NCBI GenBank assembly: GCA_014529385.2 | Contig: CM043953.1 | Location: 74,734,372 to 74,798,371, forward strand | Origin: Adiantum capillus-veneris | Lineage: Eukaryota > Streptophyta > Polypodiopsida > Polypodiales > Pteridaceae | Length of the DNA stretch: 64,000 nt | Reading direction: 5' to 3' | Notes under the pieces: generated by a model | Databases searched by the model: none | Told to the model about the DNA's origin: nothing | Seen by the model: the letters and a program-made list of their open reading frames with translations, nothing else | Position numbers and translations under genes: made by a program | Shown: in pieces, positions 18,274 through 31,200 of the stretch | Layout of the letters: each line of letters opens with the position of its first letter | Position numbering within the stretch: the stretch's first letter is position 1

Positions 18274-18995
18274 AGAGAAAAACGGTATAGTTTGGGTTTG
18301 AGGAGGCTTTTGCACTATTCAAATCACAATGTCCAGAGCAAAGGAGGGCATGCGGAGGAGCCCAAGGCCCAAGGCCCATGTGGTGGTGCAGATCATCCTT
18401 CCAGGGCTACTTTCCAGTGACAACTAGCGTGGGCTCTGCCTTGGCCACGAGCTAACCCTAGAGGGGCCGCCAACTGTGTATTGTAGAGGAGGTTTGTAGG
18501 CGACACCTGGCTAACTGTCCCAAGCACTCTCTCTAAGCACCAAGGGTTTTGTGAATGTAAAACACAGCCAAGAAAGGAGCAATATCCCTGGACTACACAA
18601 GCAAATATGGATAGAGTAGTGATATCCGCTATAGAGTGGTTTCATGAACACAAATCAGCACCAAGAAAGCACCAAGAAAACATGGAGGGGCCTGTGATGC
18701 TCTTGCACTGAGGTGATCGTGGTGTTCATAGCAAAGAAGGTCACGCACTAGAGCCCAAGCCCAATGCCCATGTGGTGTTGCACATGGCCCTTTTGAGGGT
18801 TGTTTTAATCCAGTGACGCCCAATACGGGCTAACGCTAGAGGTGCCGACAGCTGCATATTCTAGAGTAGGTTTGCAGGTACCAGGTGGTGGTCCTATGTG
18901 CTCTCTCTAAGCACCAATGGTTTCGTGGATACAGAGTAGCACCCCGAAAGCAACAATATCCACTACACAAGCAAACTGGAAAGAGGGTAGAACGG

Positions 18996-19034
<39 letters not shown>

Positions 19035-19263
19035 GGAAAGGGATTACTCCCCCCATCGAACGTGTGTCAATAACTCCTTTCTCCGGCACCTTTGGGCAGT
19101 GTTCTCTAAGCGGACATGGAGACATTGAGAGAGATCAAAGTATAATTCTCATAGGCAGATTGACGCTACGAAGTCCCTTTTCAACATTGCACTTGCAGTG
19201 AATGATGCTTGCAACATTGAGAGGGAAAGAGAGCTATCCACGTTCTTGCTCTCAATGCACGGG

Positions 19264-19271
<8 letters not shown>
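18271..19271. repeat. Direct repeat copy A, about 1 kb, GA-bounded
   Basis: Begins GCTAGAGAAAAACGG and ends in CTC...GGGGGAAGAGAG, matching 19799-20831 with scattered substitutions and small indels. Within it, two diverged sub-copies can be seen: a segment from about 18360 to 18600 (containing CATGTGGTGGTGCA, CTAACCCTAGAGG, TCTCTCTAAGCACCAA and CTACACAAGCAAA) and a second at about 18765-18985 with the same motifs in order. A (CT)n run lies at 18998-19026. No credible ORF; not a family I recognise. Confidence 0.85.
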
Positions 19272-19339
<68 letters not shown>

Positions 19340-19758
19340 GAAGGGAAGAGGAGAGGGATTGATAGATAGAGAGGTGGTATAGAGATAGAGAGGGAGATAA
19401 GAGGTAGGTATAACAAAATGGTATCATGATTCCAACCCCCCTTGCCACGTGGTGCTTTCCCTACCTTTGGTAGCTTTTAGGCAAGTGTGCCCTGTGCAAG
19501 GTGAGACAAGAGACAATCAAAGGTAGGAACACAAAGCAAAATGGGCGATGAAGATGCAAGAGAGACTAAAAAAGGTAAGCAAGATGAAGGTTAGAAGAAA
19601 AATGCACAAGGTGCGAAGGATCCAGCACTCCGCTGTTGTTGGCGATGATGTGAAGGGCGTTCAACAAAGCACTACTCTGTTCGTCTTTTGGGCTTATGTT
19701 GTAGCATTCATCATCTTGCTCATCTTCTCTATGATCCTCATCTTGAGCATCATCCCAT

Positions 19759-19798
<40 letters not shown>
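19272..19798. repeat. Spacer between the 1 kb repeats, with two long GA tracts
   Basis: A very long GA tract (about 19266-19336) continues from copy A, followed by about 420 bp of sequence not found in copy B and a further GA tract at 19759-19798. No credible gene. Confidence 0.8.
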
Positions 19799-19801
<3 letters not shown>

Positions 19802-20544
19802 AGAGAAAAACGGTAAAGTTGGGGGTTGAGGAGGCTTTTGCACTACTCAAATCACAATGTCCAGAGCAAAGGAGGTCATGCGGAGGAGCCCAAGGCCCAA
19901 GGCCCATGTGGTGGTGCAGACCATCCTTCCAGGGCTACTTTCCAGTGACACCCAGCATGGGCTCTGCCTCGGCCATGAGCTAACCCTAGAGGGGCCGCCA
20001 ATTGTGTATTCTAGACGAGGTTTGTAGGAGCCTCCGGGCTAGCGGTCCCAAGCACTCTCTCTAAGCACGAAGGGTTTTGTGAATGTAAAACAGAGCCAAG
20101 AAAGGAGCAATATCCGTGGACTACACAATCAAATATGGATAGAGTAGTGATATCGGCTACAGAGTGGTTTCATGAACACAAAGTAGCATCGAGAAAGCAC
20201 CAAGGGGCCTACAACTCTCTTGCACCGAGCTGATCGTCGTGTTCATAACAAAGAAGGTCATGCGCCAGAGCCCAAGCCCAATGCCCATGTGGTGGTGCAC
20301 ATGGCCCTTTTGAGGGTTGTTTTAATCCAGTGATGCCCAATATGGGATCTGTCTCGGCCCATGAGCTAACCCTAGAAGTGTCAATAGTTGCATATTCTAG
20401 AGTAGGTTTGCAGGTGCCATGTGGTGGTCCTATGTGCTCTCTCTAAGCACCAATGGTTTCATGGATACAGAGTAGCGCCCCGAAAGGAACAATATCCACT
20501 ACACAAGCAAACTTGAAAGAGGGTAGAACGGCTCCTCTCTCTCT

Positions 20545-20594
<50 letters not shown>

Positions 20595-20831
20595 GGAAAG
20601 GGATTACGCCCCCCATCGAACGTGTGTCAATAACTCCTTTCTCCGGCACCTTTGGGAAGTGTTCTCTAAGTGGACAAGGAGACATTGAGAGAGATCAAAA
20701 TATAATTCTGATAGCCAGCTTGATGCTACGAAGTCCCTTTTCAACATTGCACTTGAGGTGAATGATGCTTGCAACATTGAGAGGGAAAGAGAGCTATCCA
20801 CGTTCTTGGTCTCAACGCTAGGGGGAAGAGA
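19799..20831. repeat. Direct repeat copy B, about 1 kb, GA-bounded
   Basis: The second copy of 18271-19271, in the same orientation, offset 1528 bp at its start and 1560 bp at its end. Its internal CT tract (20532-20591) is longer. It contains the same pair of diverged sub-copies, at about 19895-20140 and 20265-20520. The GA tracts at both copy edges suggest unequal exchange or template slippage at microsatellites. Confidence 0.85.
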
Positions 20832-21007
20832 GAGAGAGAGAGAGCAGCAGCAACAACAACAATCTCTGCTACACAAGCAAACATGGAGAGGAAGAGAAGA
20901 GATCTTTCTTTTGTGAGCTCACTTAAAACTATGCTAAGAAGAAGGATTTGTTACAAGGCTGTAGGATACATGCTGATATTCATGATAGTAGGTTACTTGA
21001 AACAATC

Positions 21008-21060
<53 letters not shown>

Positions 21061-21157
21061 AATGTAGGGATTATGTAGATATTGTTGGCACGCCTAAGCA
21101 CCGCCACAGGTCATACTGTTATACTCGTGGTAAGAGAGAATGAGACGCACCAAAAAC

Positions 21158-21199
<42 letters not shown>

Positions 21200-21200
21200 T
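20827..21200. repeat. Microsatellite cluster
   Basis: GA at 20827-20843 followed by CAG/CAA triplets, CT at about 21010-21051 and GA at about 21162-21196, with short unique pieces between them. No gene seen. Confidence 0.85.
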
Positions 21201-21690
21201 AATTTTCTTGATCTTCTTTTGTGATATTTGTCAAGAGTGAGGAGCTTGAGAGTAAGAGGGGCCATGCCGCCACCGAAAGCGGCGCCGTTTTACTAGTGTA
21301 CATAATGCAATGTCTAGTTAATGCCCTTTCTTTAAGAAACATGCATCGAAAGGTTTGCCATTTTTGACATGCCATGTGGTACTATTTACACGCTTTATGT
21401 GATAGTCCACTATTTCTCGCAAGAGTTCCATGCTTGCAACTTTACTAACGCCTTGTATAAACCAAATAAACTTGCCATTCTAGAAGTTGAAAAGTGATCT
21501 TGGAAAATAGTAAGTAATGATACCTATGGCTAATAGTATGAGATTATGTAAAGATGACACATACTACGTCTCATCAACTTCTCTCAAAAATGGGGTAGTT
21601 TGATTCAAGATGGTTTTTTTTAAGGGTTATACTTATGCTTTTGACTTAAAGGCTGTACTAACTTTTGGAGCGACTCTTTTTTTTTTTTCT
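21201..21690. other. No gene seen
   Basis: AT-rich unique sequence without supported coding potential. A T-run near 21669-21680 could be the poly(A) tail, read on the minus strand, of the decayed LINE to its right. Confidence 0.4.
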
Positions 21691-23460
21691 TAAGGTACTG
21701 AATCAAATTAGTAAAAAGAGAAAGTTACAAAAACCCCATAGGTAGGAGAGGGACGGTCCTGGTTCCCAAAAAAAAAATGGAACCTGACAGAGGGATCAAG
21801 GAAAAAGCTAGCAATAACTAACATACATTTTGAGGGGCTCATATAGTGAAAGTATGATGTTCCTCCATTGTTGCCATCTAAAATGTTTTTGTAACATTTC
21901 TACATAAAAAAGGACAGCTCCCTTGATGTGACCCTTAATCTCCTTCATAGTGCTGAGAAATCCGAGAGACAATGGCAGTGGTGAGCGAGAGTGTACATGC
22001 CCAAAAATAGCCTTGTTTCTTTCATTTCATATATGCCACAAAAAAACACCCCTTAAGCAAGTCCAAAGTGGGATATCACAAGAGTTGTTTTCACCCAACA
22101 GTAGTGCCCTCAACGAAAATGGAGTTGAGACTGAACAGGCTTTCTGTGACTCCTCTTTGAAAAAGTCGTTATGTTTGCAGCTGACAAAGAGATAGAAAAT
22201 AGATTCTTCCCTAACTTTGCATCTCTTGTAGATACCATCATCTACCCGAATCCTTTTTGCTTTGGAACCGGACCAGATACCTTGATGCAAGATTAACACA
22301 TCAAACAACTGTGTTTACTTGGTAATGGATAACTCCATATACACTTAAACCTGTAAGACCACTGCTTTGGGTTCCATGAGACTCCCCATTTAATGTTGAG
22401 TTTGCAAACTAGAGATGAATCCATGTAGCTTTGTTTACTTGTATCTAAGTATACAAGGTGGCATACCTTAAACAAGGGGAAATTTCTCCTACAACTTTGA
22501 GGCAGTAGATACCCATGCATCTATGATATTCTATCCAAAACCAGGTCTGCACACCCTTTGGTAAGATAATAATTCTGCATCAAAACCTGCTTAGATGCCC
22601 AATAAAAATCTTTATATACATCTTTCCAAGTTCTGATTCCTGTTTTGTGACACTTGTGAGCTTTTCTTGTAAGCTCGTCCCTCTGAGGCAAGTTGAGCTT
22701 GCCAAACAAATAGAGTCCTATAGACAAAAACTAGAAGAGAGGATCCACTGATTGGAAGGAGACCATTGATTTTTTTTAATCAACCAAGCACTCCAGAACC
22801 TGCAAGACAGGTCAGAACCCCTTGGGGTATAGTTAACATTGGATGTTAGGATTTCTTTTAGGGAGAGATCACACCAGGCTTTGTACTCCTTGATTCTGAA
22901 GCTGCTAGCATTCCTCTTGATCAAGGTGGCCCAGTAGTGCTTAGAAGATATTGATCTCATAATCCATTGCTTGCTAGCTTAGTCGCTAGATGCTAGAGGT
23001 TGAGGATACCCAATCCTCCATTATCTTTGGGTTGACAAAAGGTCTACCAAGCGACTTTGGGCACTTTGTTGAAACCTTCGAAGCAGCCCCATAAGAATCA
23101 TCTGGCCAAAGTGAAGACCTTGTTGAGATGGTACTAGGAAGGCTTCCAGCAAGACAGAGAAAAATCCTGGCAGATAGATTAGGTTGGTGATTTTTCCAGG
23201 TGAATAATCTCCTTCTGAATATGTCCAATACCCAGTTCCACCTTTGGTTGAAAGAGACCTTGAAGCCCATTAGAATGCCCAAAAGCCTGAAGATTTTTCC
23301 ATCCTCAATTTCTTTACAGCTAGCCAATGTAATTGCAGTAGGACAAGGTCCTTTGGTCACTTTGAAACCAGTTTTGGAATGGTTGATGCTGGAGCCACTA
23401 GCAAGATAGAAATCTTCAAGGAATTCCCAAAATAGTTTCACAGACTATTCATCATGATTG
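21690..23460 (-). pseudogene. Decayed LINE (RT C-terminal part and zinc-binding tail)
   Basis: On the minus strand several frame-broken pieces line up in the order expected for a plant LINE ORF2. The first is the post-catalytic RT region with GSSINHSKTGF, FRLLGILMGF and RRRLFTWKNHQPNLSARI (23441 downwards). Next come KDNGGLGILNL and SSKHYWATLIKRN near 22900-23040. A Cys/His zinc-binding RT tail with RRC near 22230 is followed by a tail resembling IWNERNK at about 22000-22030. There are many frameshifts and stops and no N-terminal half. It is a different LINE family from the one at 13334-17988 and much older. Confidence 0.7.
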
Positions 23461-24099
23461 AGAGGTAGCTTTATATTCTTGTGAGTTTTTTGAGTTTCTT
23501 CAGTCTCCACTATAAATAACTTTCTTGTGAGCACTATTCTTGGCCTTAGGGAGATGTTAGGGACTCGAGAAAGATCGGGCATCTTCATGTTTATCCACTC
23601 ATTCCTTTTTTGCTACAAAAATATATAGGCCCTACCACTATCTCCCCATGAAAGATAGATTGTGTTCTCTGGTTTGCTTCTTTAGCTTGGGTAGTGGTCC
23701 CTTAAGAGTTTTTTATCCTCCTTGATGTTACCACTCCACCAAAAAACATTTTTCTCCTCTGGCTAATGAATAGAGGAAAGCTATGCATCTTTATCCACTA
23801 CTTTCTTTTGTGCTACAAATGAAAGGAAGCCCTCCATTATTTTTCCTTCTAAAGCTCTACTCTTTTCTCTTTATTCTTTCTTTAGTTTTTTTGTGTAAGG
23901 TTACCATATGTTTTTGTGGGTCCTTTTTCCTCATCGATCTTCAATGATGAGTATTGACCATTGTTTCATAAATGATTTTTTTAAATATATTAAAAAAAAC
24001 CTAGATCATATTTTTAGAATAGAAAACAAGAAATCTCAAAGATAGATTGAATCCACTAAAAGTTTTTCACATAAAAATTTTCCACTCTTTTAAGTTTTC
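23461..24099. other. No gene seen; diverged short duplication
   Basis: AT-rich. Two diverged copies of a segment (ATCTTTATCCACT... and TTTTGTGCTACAAA...) occur near 23580-23640 and 23790-23850. No coding support. Confidence 0.4.
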
Positions 24100-24618
24100 T
24101 CACCATCTATCGGCTACATATAACGGACAAAATTTTGGCCCCAACAAGATATGTGGTAGTGAATCTCCTCTCCGACCATCCTCTTCTAAATTTATCAATA
24201 ACCCTCCCTCTTCTCTTTGATGAACGGGCACAACAACAAGATTTTTAGGTATTGTATCATAATCAATATTGTTACCATTATCCCTGGTACAATTAACATC
24301 CATATTGTAGCTATCAAATAAGCTACAGATGGTGGGAATAGTCTCCTTGTCAGTCTCAAGGATGACCATCTTCATAAAATTCTCATTAGGTATGAAATCC
24401 TTACACTTGAAGGTTGTCCCATAGTAAGGTGTTGCAACAGTTCCATAGTTTAAATGGGTGGAATAGCTAGAGTGCCAATAGTGATGCCTATAAATAGGAT
24501 TCACTAGTCTCATTTTTTGACTCTTATGAGAGATCTTAGGAGAAATTACGAGAGGATATTGTTGACGAATCCTGTTATTTGTATCCCTTTGAGCTAGAAC
24601 TGGGTCTGAATCTATCAT
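24100..24618 (-). CDS. Uncharacterised ORF, 172 codons
   Basis: An uninterrupted ORF from an ATG in a region otherwise full of stops. It is rich in Asn, Tyr, His and Ile and has no motif I recognise: no zinc knuckle, no RT or transposase signature, no clear membrane segment. Blocks such as HHYWHSSYSTHLNYG are low in complexity. It could be a fragment of a transposon gag, of a captured host gene, or chance. Nothing nearby gives it context. Confidence 0.25.
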   Translation of the reverse strand: MIDSDPVLAQRDTNNRIRQQYPLVISPKISHKSQKMRLVNPIYRHHYWHSSYSTHLNYGTVATPYYGTTFKCKDFIPNENFMKMVILETDKETIPTICSLFDSYNMDVNCTRDNGNNIDYDTIPKNLVVVPVHQREEGGLLINLEEDGRRGDSLPHILLGPKFCPLYVADRW

Positions 24619-25513
24619 TCAATCTTTTTTACAGTCGTCTATCCATTATATCACCGAGTCTTGAGTTCAAATATGAATCACATGTATCCAATTATAATCT
24701 GAACCATATTTTGAGCTGCATTATATTCAGTGACCGTGTAATCTAAATTTTTCTAAATGTTTGGTCCATTCATTTAGTTTTTTCTAACGTTCTATGATCT
24801 GATCATGAGTTCTATTTGTTTGAATTCTAGTGCTACTCTTATAAATCTATTTATCCAGTAAACTGAATATATGCCTTGTCTGATTCTATGTCATCTGATC
24901 CTTTGATATTTGAAGTTTTGAACCATTAATTAGACCTTAAAAGTTCACTAGGTACTCATATTTCATCTCCAGTAACTCTGATTTAAACTTTGGAAAAGTT
25001 TTGAAGCTCCAAATCTTTCTATTTTGGCGATCATGATTGTGTGCTTAATCTCTTGATAGATCTATTCTCCCAATTTTGGATTCATAGTTAATTAGTCACT
25101 CACAATGCTTGTGTGCCATTCATTAGAGGTAAGAGAACCACCCAAGCATTGCTGAAGAGGGGAATCACAAAGGTACTATTACTATATGGTCATAGAAGGA
25201 ATCCAATAATTAACTGACATGCTTTCAAGGTGAGCACACATAAATGGACCCATGCTACAAATAAACTGAAGCACACAGAGCTTCATGATAGACTGTTTAA
25301 CAAGAGAAAATTCAAAAAGATCTAAATGACACTCTCATTCACAAAATGTGAATCATAATACCAAGAAAGGCAAGGCTAAGGTAACCACTAATACTAGTGA
25401 GTCAATGAGGCACAGAAAATAGGCATTCGAAAGAAGTGTCGTAGAGGAAAGGAAGGAACCAAAATAGTCATAGAGACAGGCGTTCATTATTGTGTCATAC
25501 TCAGATGGTGAGA
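24619..25513 (+). pseudogene. Left remnant of old gypsy element 4
   Basis: Sequence left of element 2 that should continue into 44806 once element 2 and one TGAGA copy are removed. It is AT-rich and has no intact frame. TTTTGGCGATCATG near 25022 weakly resembles a primer-binding region, which would put an LTR to its left, but no matching second LTR was found. Confidence 0.35.
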
Positions 25514-25906
25514 TGTAATGGCTATTGCCCACACAGGAGCAATAGGCATTACGGGAATGATTACCCGCAACTACATTATATGAACATCAACATATAGAAT
25601 GACAAGAGGAGGAAGTACATAGTACATAGGCACAGAACACCACTTGCTTCATTCATATATAATCCAGACTCAGAGTTACAACAGTAGATGCTATGAATAT
25701 CATAGAGATTGGTTAAGTTTCATCAAGAGAGAGGTATGCCCCTCCATATAGAACCGCTGCTCCAGCGCAAATCGGGAATGGTGCACACACTCCTGTCCCA
25801 TGATATCCCATGAATAACTGCCGCTACGACCGCCGCATACCGCATGACTCCTGATCCGCAGTGTCCAGACCTCCGCAAGACCGCATGTGCGGCTAATGCC
25901 GTAACA
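25514..25906 (-). repeat. 3' LTR of element 2
   Basis: A 393 bp LTR; on the plus strand it starts TGTAATGG and ends CGTAACA. It matches 33746-33831 joined to 44500-44805. No clean polypurine tract abuts it on the minus strand; a G-rich stretch (GGAGGGGCTGAG) lies about 35 bp upstream. Confidence 0.93.
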
Positions 25907-25940
25907 TTTGGCACGCACGGTGGATTGTGTGAACCCACAC

Positions 25941-27969
25941 TCAGCCCCTCCGGTTGGAAGGTTCCGGTGGTTTCTCTACACCCTGCTCTGGTGAAGAGGA
26001 AATATCAATATAGCCAAAGCCTCTAAAATCTGCAGTATGTGCTCTATAGACCTCATAAAAAAGACATGGATCTATCTCAATTTGTTTCCGCCAGGCAGCC
26101 CGAGGAATAAACTGCGTTGGCAAAGAAATAGATTGAGGCGCCTGTGGCAGAGGAGAAAGAGGTGTATGTAAAGGATAATAGGGAGAAACGTATCTATTAA
26201 GAGAAGACCAAAATGGAGGGCAAGGTGGTAGACTGAGAGAAAAAGAATGAGTTAAGGTCTCCACCCAAAAACAGACCCTACACCGCTCCTTACGAAATCG
26301 ACGAATCATTTTCTGCAAACAAGATACATGAGCCTGGGCTTCAACACAATCCTCTGTAGCTTGTGCCCAATCAGCAACATCAAAACCCTCGGGAACAACA
26401 CTCTTACCTTTGTCAGTGTTGGAGGACTCGGGGTGTTTCACCACAACCTGCTGAGTGGGTGGTTGTGCTCTCACCTCAGCATCCAAGCGTGTGCTCCAGC
26501 TTTGTAATTGATTATCCAAAAAAACTCGGAGATCTTCTTGCATCTCCACTGCCAACGCATCCAAATCATTCATATTAATCATTACATCGCCAGGGTGCGA
26601 GGCTAAGTAGGAGGCTAGGCTATGCTGCGTTCTCAACTGACGAAGTTCCTGTTGAATAGAGGACACAAACTCAGAATTAGCCCCTCGTAACATTTGTATT
26701 TCTGCCCCTTGTTGGCGAGTTGTTGCAGTCAGTTCTTCATTTTGAGTGGATAACTCGTCAATGTGAGTCTGCGAAGCCGCTACCTGCGCTTCCAGCTCAT
26801 TGACTCTTCCCTCTGTGGCAAGGGCTAGCCAGGCTGCACGAATAGACTCTGCAAGTTTGCTCAAAAAAGTGCCGCATGCCTGCAATTGGTCAGCGGGGGT
26901 CGTTGCCGTAGCCTCCCAAGGTAGCGCTGTGAGAAGAGTACCTCCCGTCGCAGCCACATTGGTAATGCCAGAAGTTTTCGGTTGAGCGGGAACATCCTCA
27001 ACCGGAAAGCTCATCCGCATAGGAGTAGCACTGCCCATTCTCTCCTGCATTCGGCAGCACCAGCGAGCCACCGCAGAATCCTCCGAAAGAAGAGATGCAA
27101 TTGCCGGAGGTGGTGTCAAAAATTGCTGTTCCTCCCTGCCGCGCTTGCGGCTTGCTGATCCTGCCCCTGCAGTGGCTATCTCTTGGGTTTCCAGAGGATA
27201 CCACTGCTGTCGATGGATCAAGCAAATCCCCAGTGCCCACATGCTGCTGCTGTGTTTCCCTCTCAGTCGGCACTACCAAGCTTTGCGTTTGCGACAGAGA
27301 AGCATTAGTGCCTTGGACCACCAAGCGATCATCCTCAAAGTGGCAGAGAGGACGCAGGGCGAGAGGAAAAACTTCTCTCAAAGGAAAAATCAATGTGAGA
27401 AGTTGGACCACCTTTGTATTGGTTGGGATATTCCTCCCCAACTATGCCATCACTCTTTTGCACTCCGCCAGTGGGCGTTCTCTTACCACCGCTGCCCAAG
27501 CTACTGGCCCAAAGTTGGCCGAATGCAAAACATTTCTTGCTCGGGTCGAAATGGTATAAGTTTTGGCCTGCAGCCAAATCGCCTCGAGGAACCACCGATA
27601 TGCATCCCTGGTTGCTACATCTGACAACCCTGACAGCTTATACTCCCCTTTTACCTTCAAACCAAATTCTTGTTCTACATCTGCAGCAGGGATCACATGA
27701 GAGGCGCGCACCACGCCATAGTTGGGAAAACAACAACACCTTGAGATCCTTTCTGCTGTCAACTGAATCTGTTGATTTTTCAACACCACCATATCGCCAG
27801 CAGCGAGTTGCTCAATCAAACCTACTGCCTGCGGGTGAACTGGGATCCCTTGCCAATCCAGGTTGGCGAACACACGCAGCCGCAAGTCTTGCAGCCATGC
27901 GTCCACTCGTCGAAGCGCTAGCTGCTGTACATGAGTGAAAGGAATACATTGCAGGAGAGAAGCTGTCAT
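25941..27969 (-). pseudogene. Post-pol accessory ORF of element 2 (coiled coil)
   Basis: A candidate ATG at 27969 opens a frame that runs to a TAG at 27442-27444, continues in the same frame to about 27200, then shifts to the frame that is open from 27242 to 25941. Read through the breaks it would encode roughly 670 residues. The middle (about 26620-26800) is a strong coiled coil (VNELEAQVAASQTHIDE and following heptads). The C-terminal part is Pro-rich. No protease, RT or membrane motif is visible. The region lies between integrase and the 3' LTR, where plant gypsy elements carry envelope-like or other extra ORFs; an envelope identity is not supported. Confidence 0.55.
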
Positions 27970-28212
27970 GGTGGGGATGAGATGAAGGAGCAGAGAGTAG
28001 AGAACTAAGAGTGCGCGACACACGAAACAAGAGAAACACGATAAGAATCGTCTGCATGTAGTAGTAACCTTTCCACAATGAGTTCCCAAAATAGGGCGAT
28101 CCACGGTGTCGCAACCATCATAGATCCTTTCCCGCTTTCCAAGATTGCATGCAAAAGAATCCCCAATCATGATTAGGGAGGCTTCCGGCTCTTGTACCAT
28201 AGAAAAGGGGCA

Positions 28213-31200
28213 CTAAATCGTGGTAGGTGAAACATAATGGCGCAGTCTGAAACCATTGACCGGCAAAGAAATAACCTCCCCCCTCAAATCCACCAAATAA
28301 AAAGAGATGGGTCCGCACGCTTGAAAAATCCAGAATGGTCCTGACCACCGTAATTTAAGCTTCCCCGGCATCTTCCCGAGGCGGGAATTGAAGACCAAGA
28401 CCAGCTGTCCCCGAACAAATTTCCGTGCTTTCGGGCGATCCAGCCATTTTTTTTCCTAGACTGCAGATCCTGCAGCACCGCAAAGCTATTCAGCTGCTCT
28501 TCGTCCAGTTCTTGCAAAACATCCAATCGATAAATCACAGAATCCTCCGGAAGAAGCCGATCCGCAATCAACATGCGCATACTCGGAATCACATGTTCCA
28601 CCGGAGTGATTGCCTCCATGCCAAATGCCAACTTAAAAGGAGTCAATCCTGTTGCCACTTTATAAGCTGTCCGATAGGCCCATAAGGCAGAAGGAAGTTT
28701 CACATCCCAATCCGTTCGATGCATATTCACCAACTTTGTTAAAATCTGAATCAATTGCTTATTAGTTGATTCTGCTTGCCCATTCGCCTGAGGATAATAT
28801 GGAGAAGATTTCCTGTGTAATACAAAATAAAACCGTAGCATTCTCTCCATCACCTTATTCAAAAAATGACTTCCCCTGTCGCTAACCAGCTCAATAGGGC
28901 AGCCATATCTAGAAAAGATATCCTTATATAAACATCCCGCCACAAAAACTGCAGTGTTATCTCTCAAAGGCCATGCCTCCACCCATTTGGTAGCGTAATC
29001 CGTGACTGTCAAGATATAATTATTTCCTGTGTGAGCTGCCACTGGTTTAAAAGGACCAACAAAATCCAAACCCCACTTTTGAAAAGGCTCCAAAGGCAGA
29101 ACTGGCTGAAAAGGCATTCTGGACCGTTTGGTAGGTTGCCCCAACCTCTGACACACATCACACTGTTGCACATAATTTCTCGTATCCTGAAACAATGTGG
29201 GCCACCATAATCCAGATTGGAGAACCTTTCGAGCTGTGATTAATGCTGCAAAGTGACCTCCTGCAATACCAGTATGGACTTCCTCTAATACTGCTTCTTG
29301 CTCCTGTGGTAGCACATATCTGAGTAACACCTCTGCCACTGTACGATAATAGACCTTTCCCATAATAATCTCAAAATTCATGATTCTAATAGCCATACGT
29401 TTCCTTTGATGGTTGGACAAGAAAGAAGGCATTTCGCCGCTGTCAAGAAAATGAAACATCTCCTCATACCATGTCCATGGGATGCTAGGAATGACCCTTG
29501 CCTGTTGCGGGACTGTGATATCCTCTGCAGGTACTCCTGTTAGAAATAGAGACGCATCCAAAAATTCATCAGCTACACCCGTCAGCAGCTCTCCGGAATC
29601 TAGCCTAGATAGGTAGTCAGCCACCGCATGCTGGGCCCCTGGCCGATGTATGACCTCAAAGTCAAAATCCTGCAGCAAAAGCACCCATCTGGCCAATCTT
29701 CCCGTCAAATGATGTTGCCTTACCAGGTATAAAAGAGCCGAATGGTCCACATGGAAGAAAAAACGTCGGCCCAACAGATAGTGCCGGAATTTCTTTACTG
29801 AATAAATCATCCCTAAACATTCCCTTTCGGTTACTGAATAATTTCTTTCTACGGATAATAATCGTCTTCTGGCATAATAGACAGGTCGGAACCATCTATG
29901 ACTTTGTTCCTGCATCAGCACACTGCCAATAGCACGATCCGAAGCATCCACAAACACATGAAAATCCTGACCCCAATTTGGTGAAAGCATAATCGGAGCT
30001 TTGGATAGCTGAAGTTTTAATCTCCAAAAAGCCAAGTCACATTCCTGTGTCCATTCAAAATCTATAGCATGAGCTGCCTGAGTAATGGGGATTGCTAAAT
30101 GCACTACAAACCGCAAATGCCTCCCATGCCAACGAGCTTGACCTAGGAAAATCTGGGACTGTTTCTGGTTCCGCGGTGGAGGCGCTTCCATAATTGCGGC
30201 AATTTTATCCGGATCCATAGAAATACCATCTTCAGAAATGATGTGCCCCAGTAGCCTGCCACTGCGAACAGCAAATGCACACTTTAAAGGATTCAAACTG
30301 AATTTCACCTCTTTGCATTTCATAAAGCATAACCGTAGTTGCTTCAAATGCTCCAATTTCGCTCCAAAAACATTGAGATCATCCAGAAAAATTCTCATAA
30401 AATCCGTCAAATAAGGACCAAAAATTTGAAACATATACCTTTGAAAAGTGGAAGGTGCATTCCGCAATCCAAACCACATCACTGTGCAGGCAAACACACC
30501 CCATGCGGTAATAAAAGCTGTTTTTGGCTGATCCCGTAATGCCATTCGGATTTGATTATATCCACTAAATCCATCCAAAAAAGTATATATCTCGTGTCCT
30601 GCTACATCATCCAAAATGGAATCCAAAAACGAAAGAGGAAAAGGATCTGGAACAGTAGCTGCATTCAATTTCCGGTAATCCACACAAATTCGGATTTGCT
30701 TATTTTTCTTTAATACTACCACAATTGGAGAAATCCACTCCGGATTATCAATAGGGGTAATAAAACCCACTTCCAACAGGCGATCAATTTCCATCTTAAC
30801 TTGCTTTGCCACATTCGGATTCATCCTGTATGAGTGCTGCTTCACTGGCACCGCATTTGGTTTCAGATTGATCGTATGCTGATAAAACTTAGGATCCAAT
30901 CCTTGCATATCCACATATTCCCATGCGAAAACATCCTTAAACTCGGTCAGTAACTTGATCAAATCATCTCTAAAACTGGCCTTCAGCTGCTTATTAATGT
31001 ATATAGGCTGGGACTCTGCTTGCTCCCCAAGAAAAACCTTCTCTAATTCATCTTCTTTAACCCTTGTAATTTTTTCCATTTGCGCCTCAAACGCTCGTTC
31101 TTGCTGAATCACGTCCTCCAATGATTCAGGACTCGGAAGCACCTATTGTTGCTCCCCTATTCCTGCTAGAGTTCCTGAAACCCCCACCGAATTCCCTTTC

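Noticed and set aside
18885-21375. Ser/Leu-rich and Arg/Glu-rich ORFs on both strands
   Set aside because: They are translations of GA/CT microsatellites and change between the duplicated copies.
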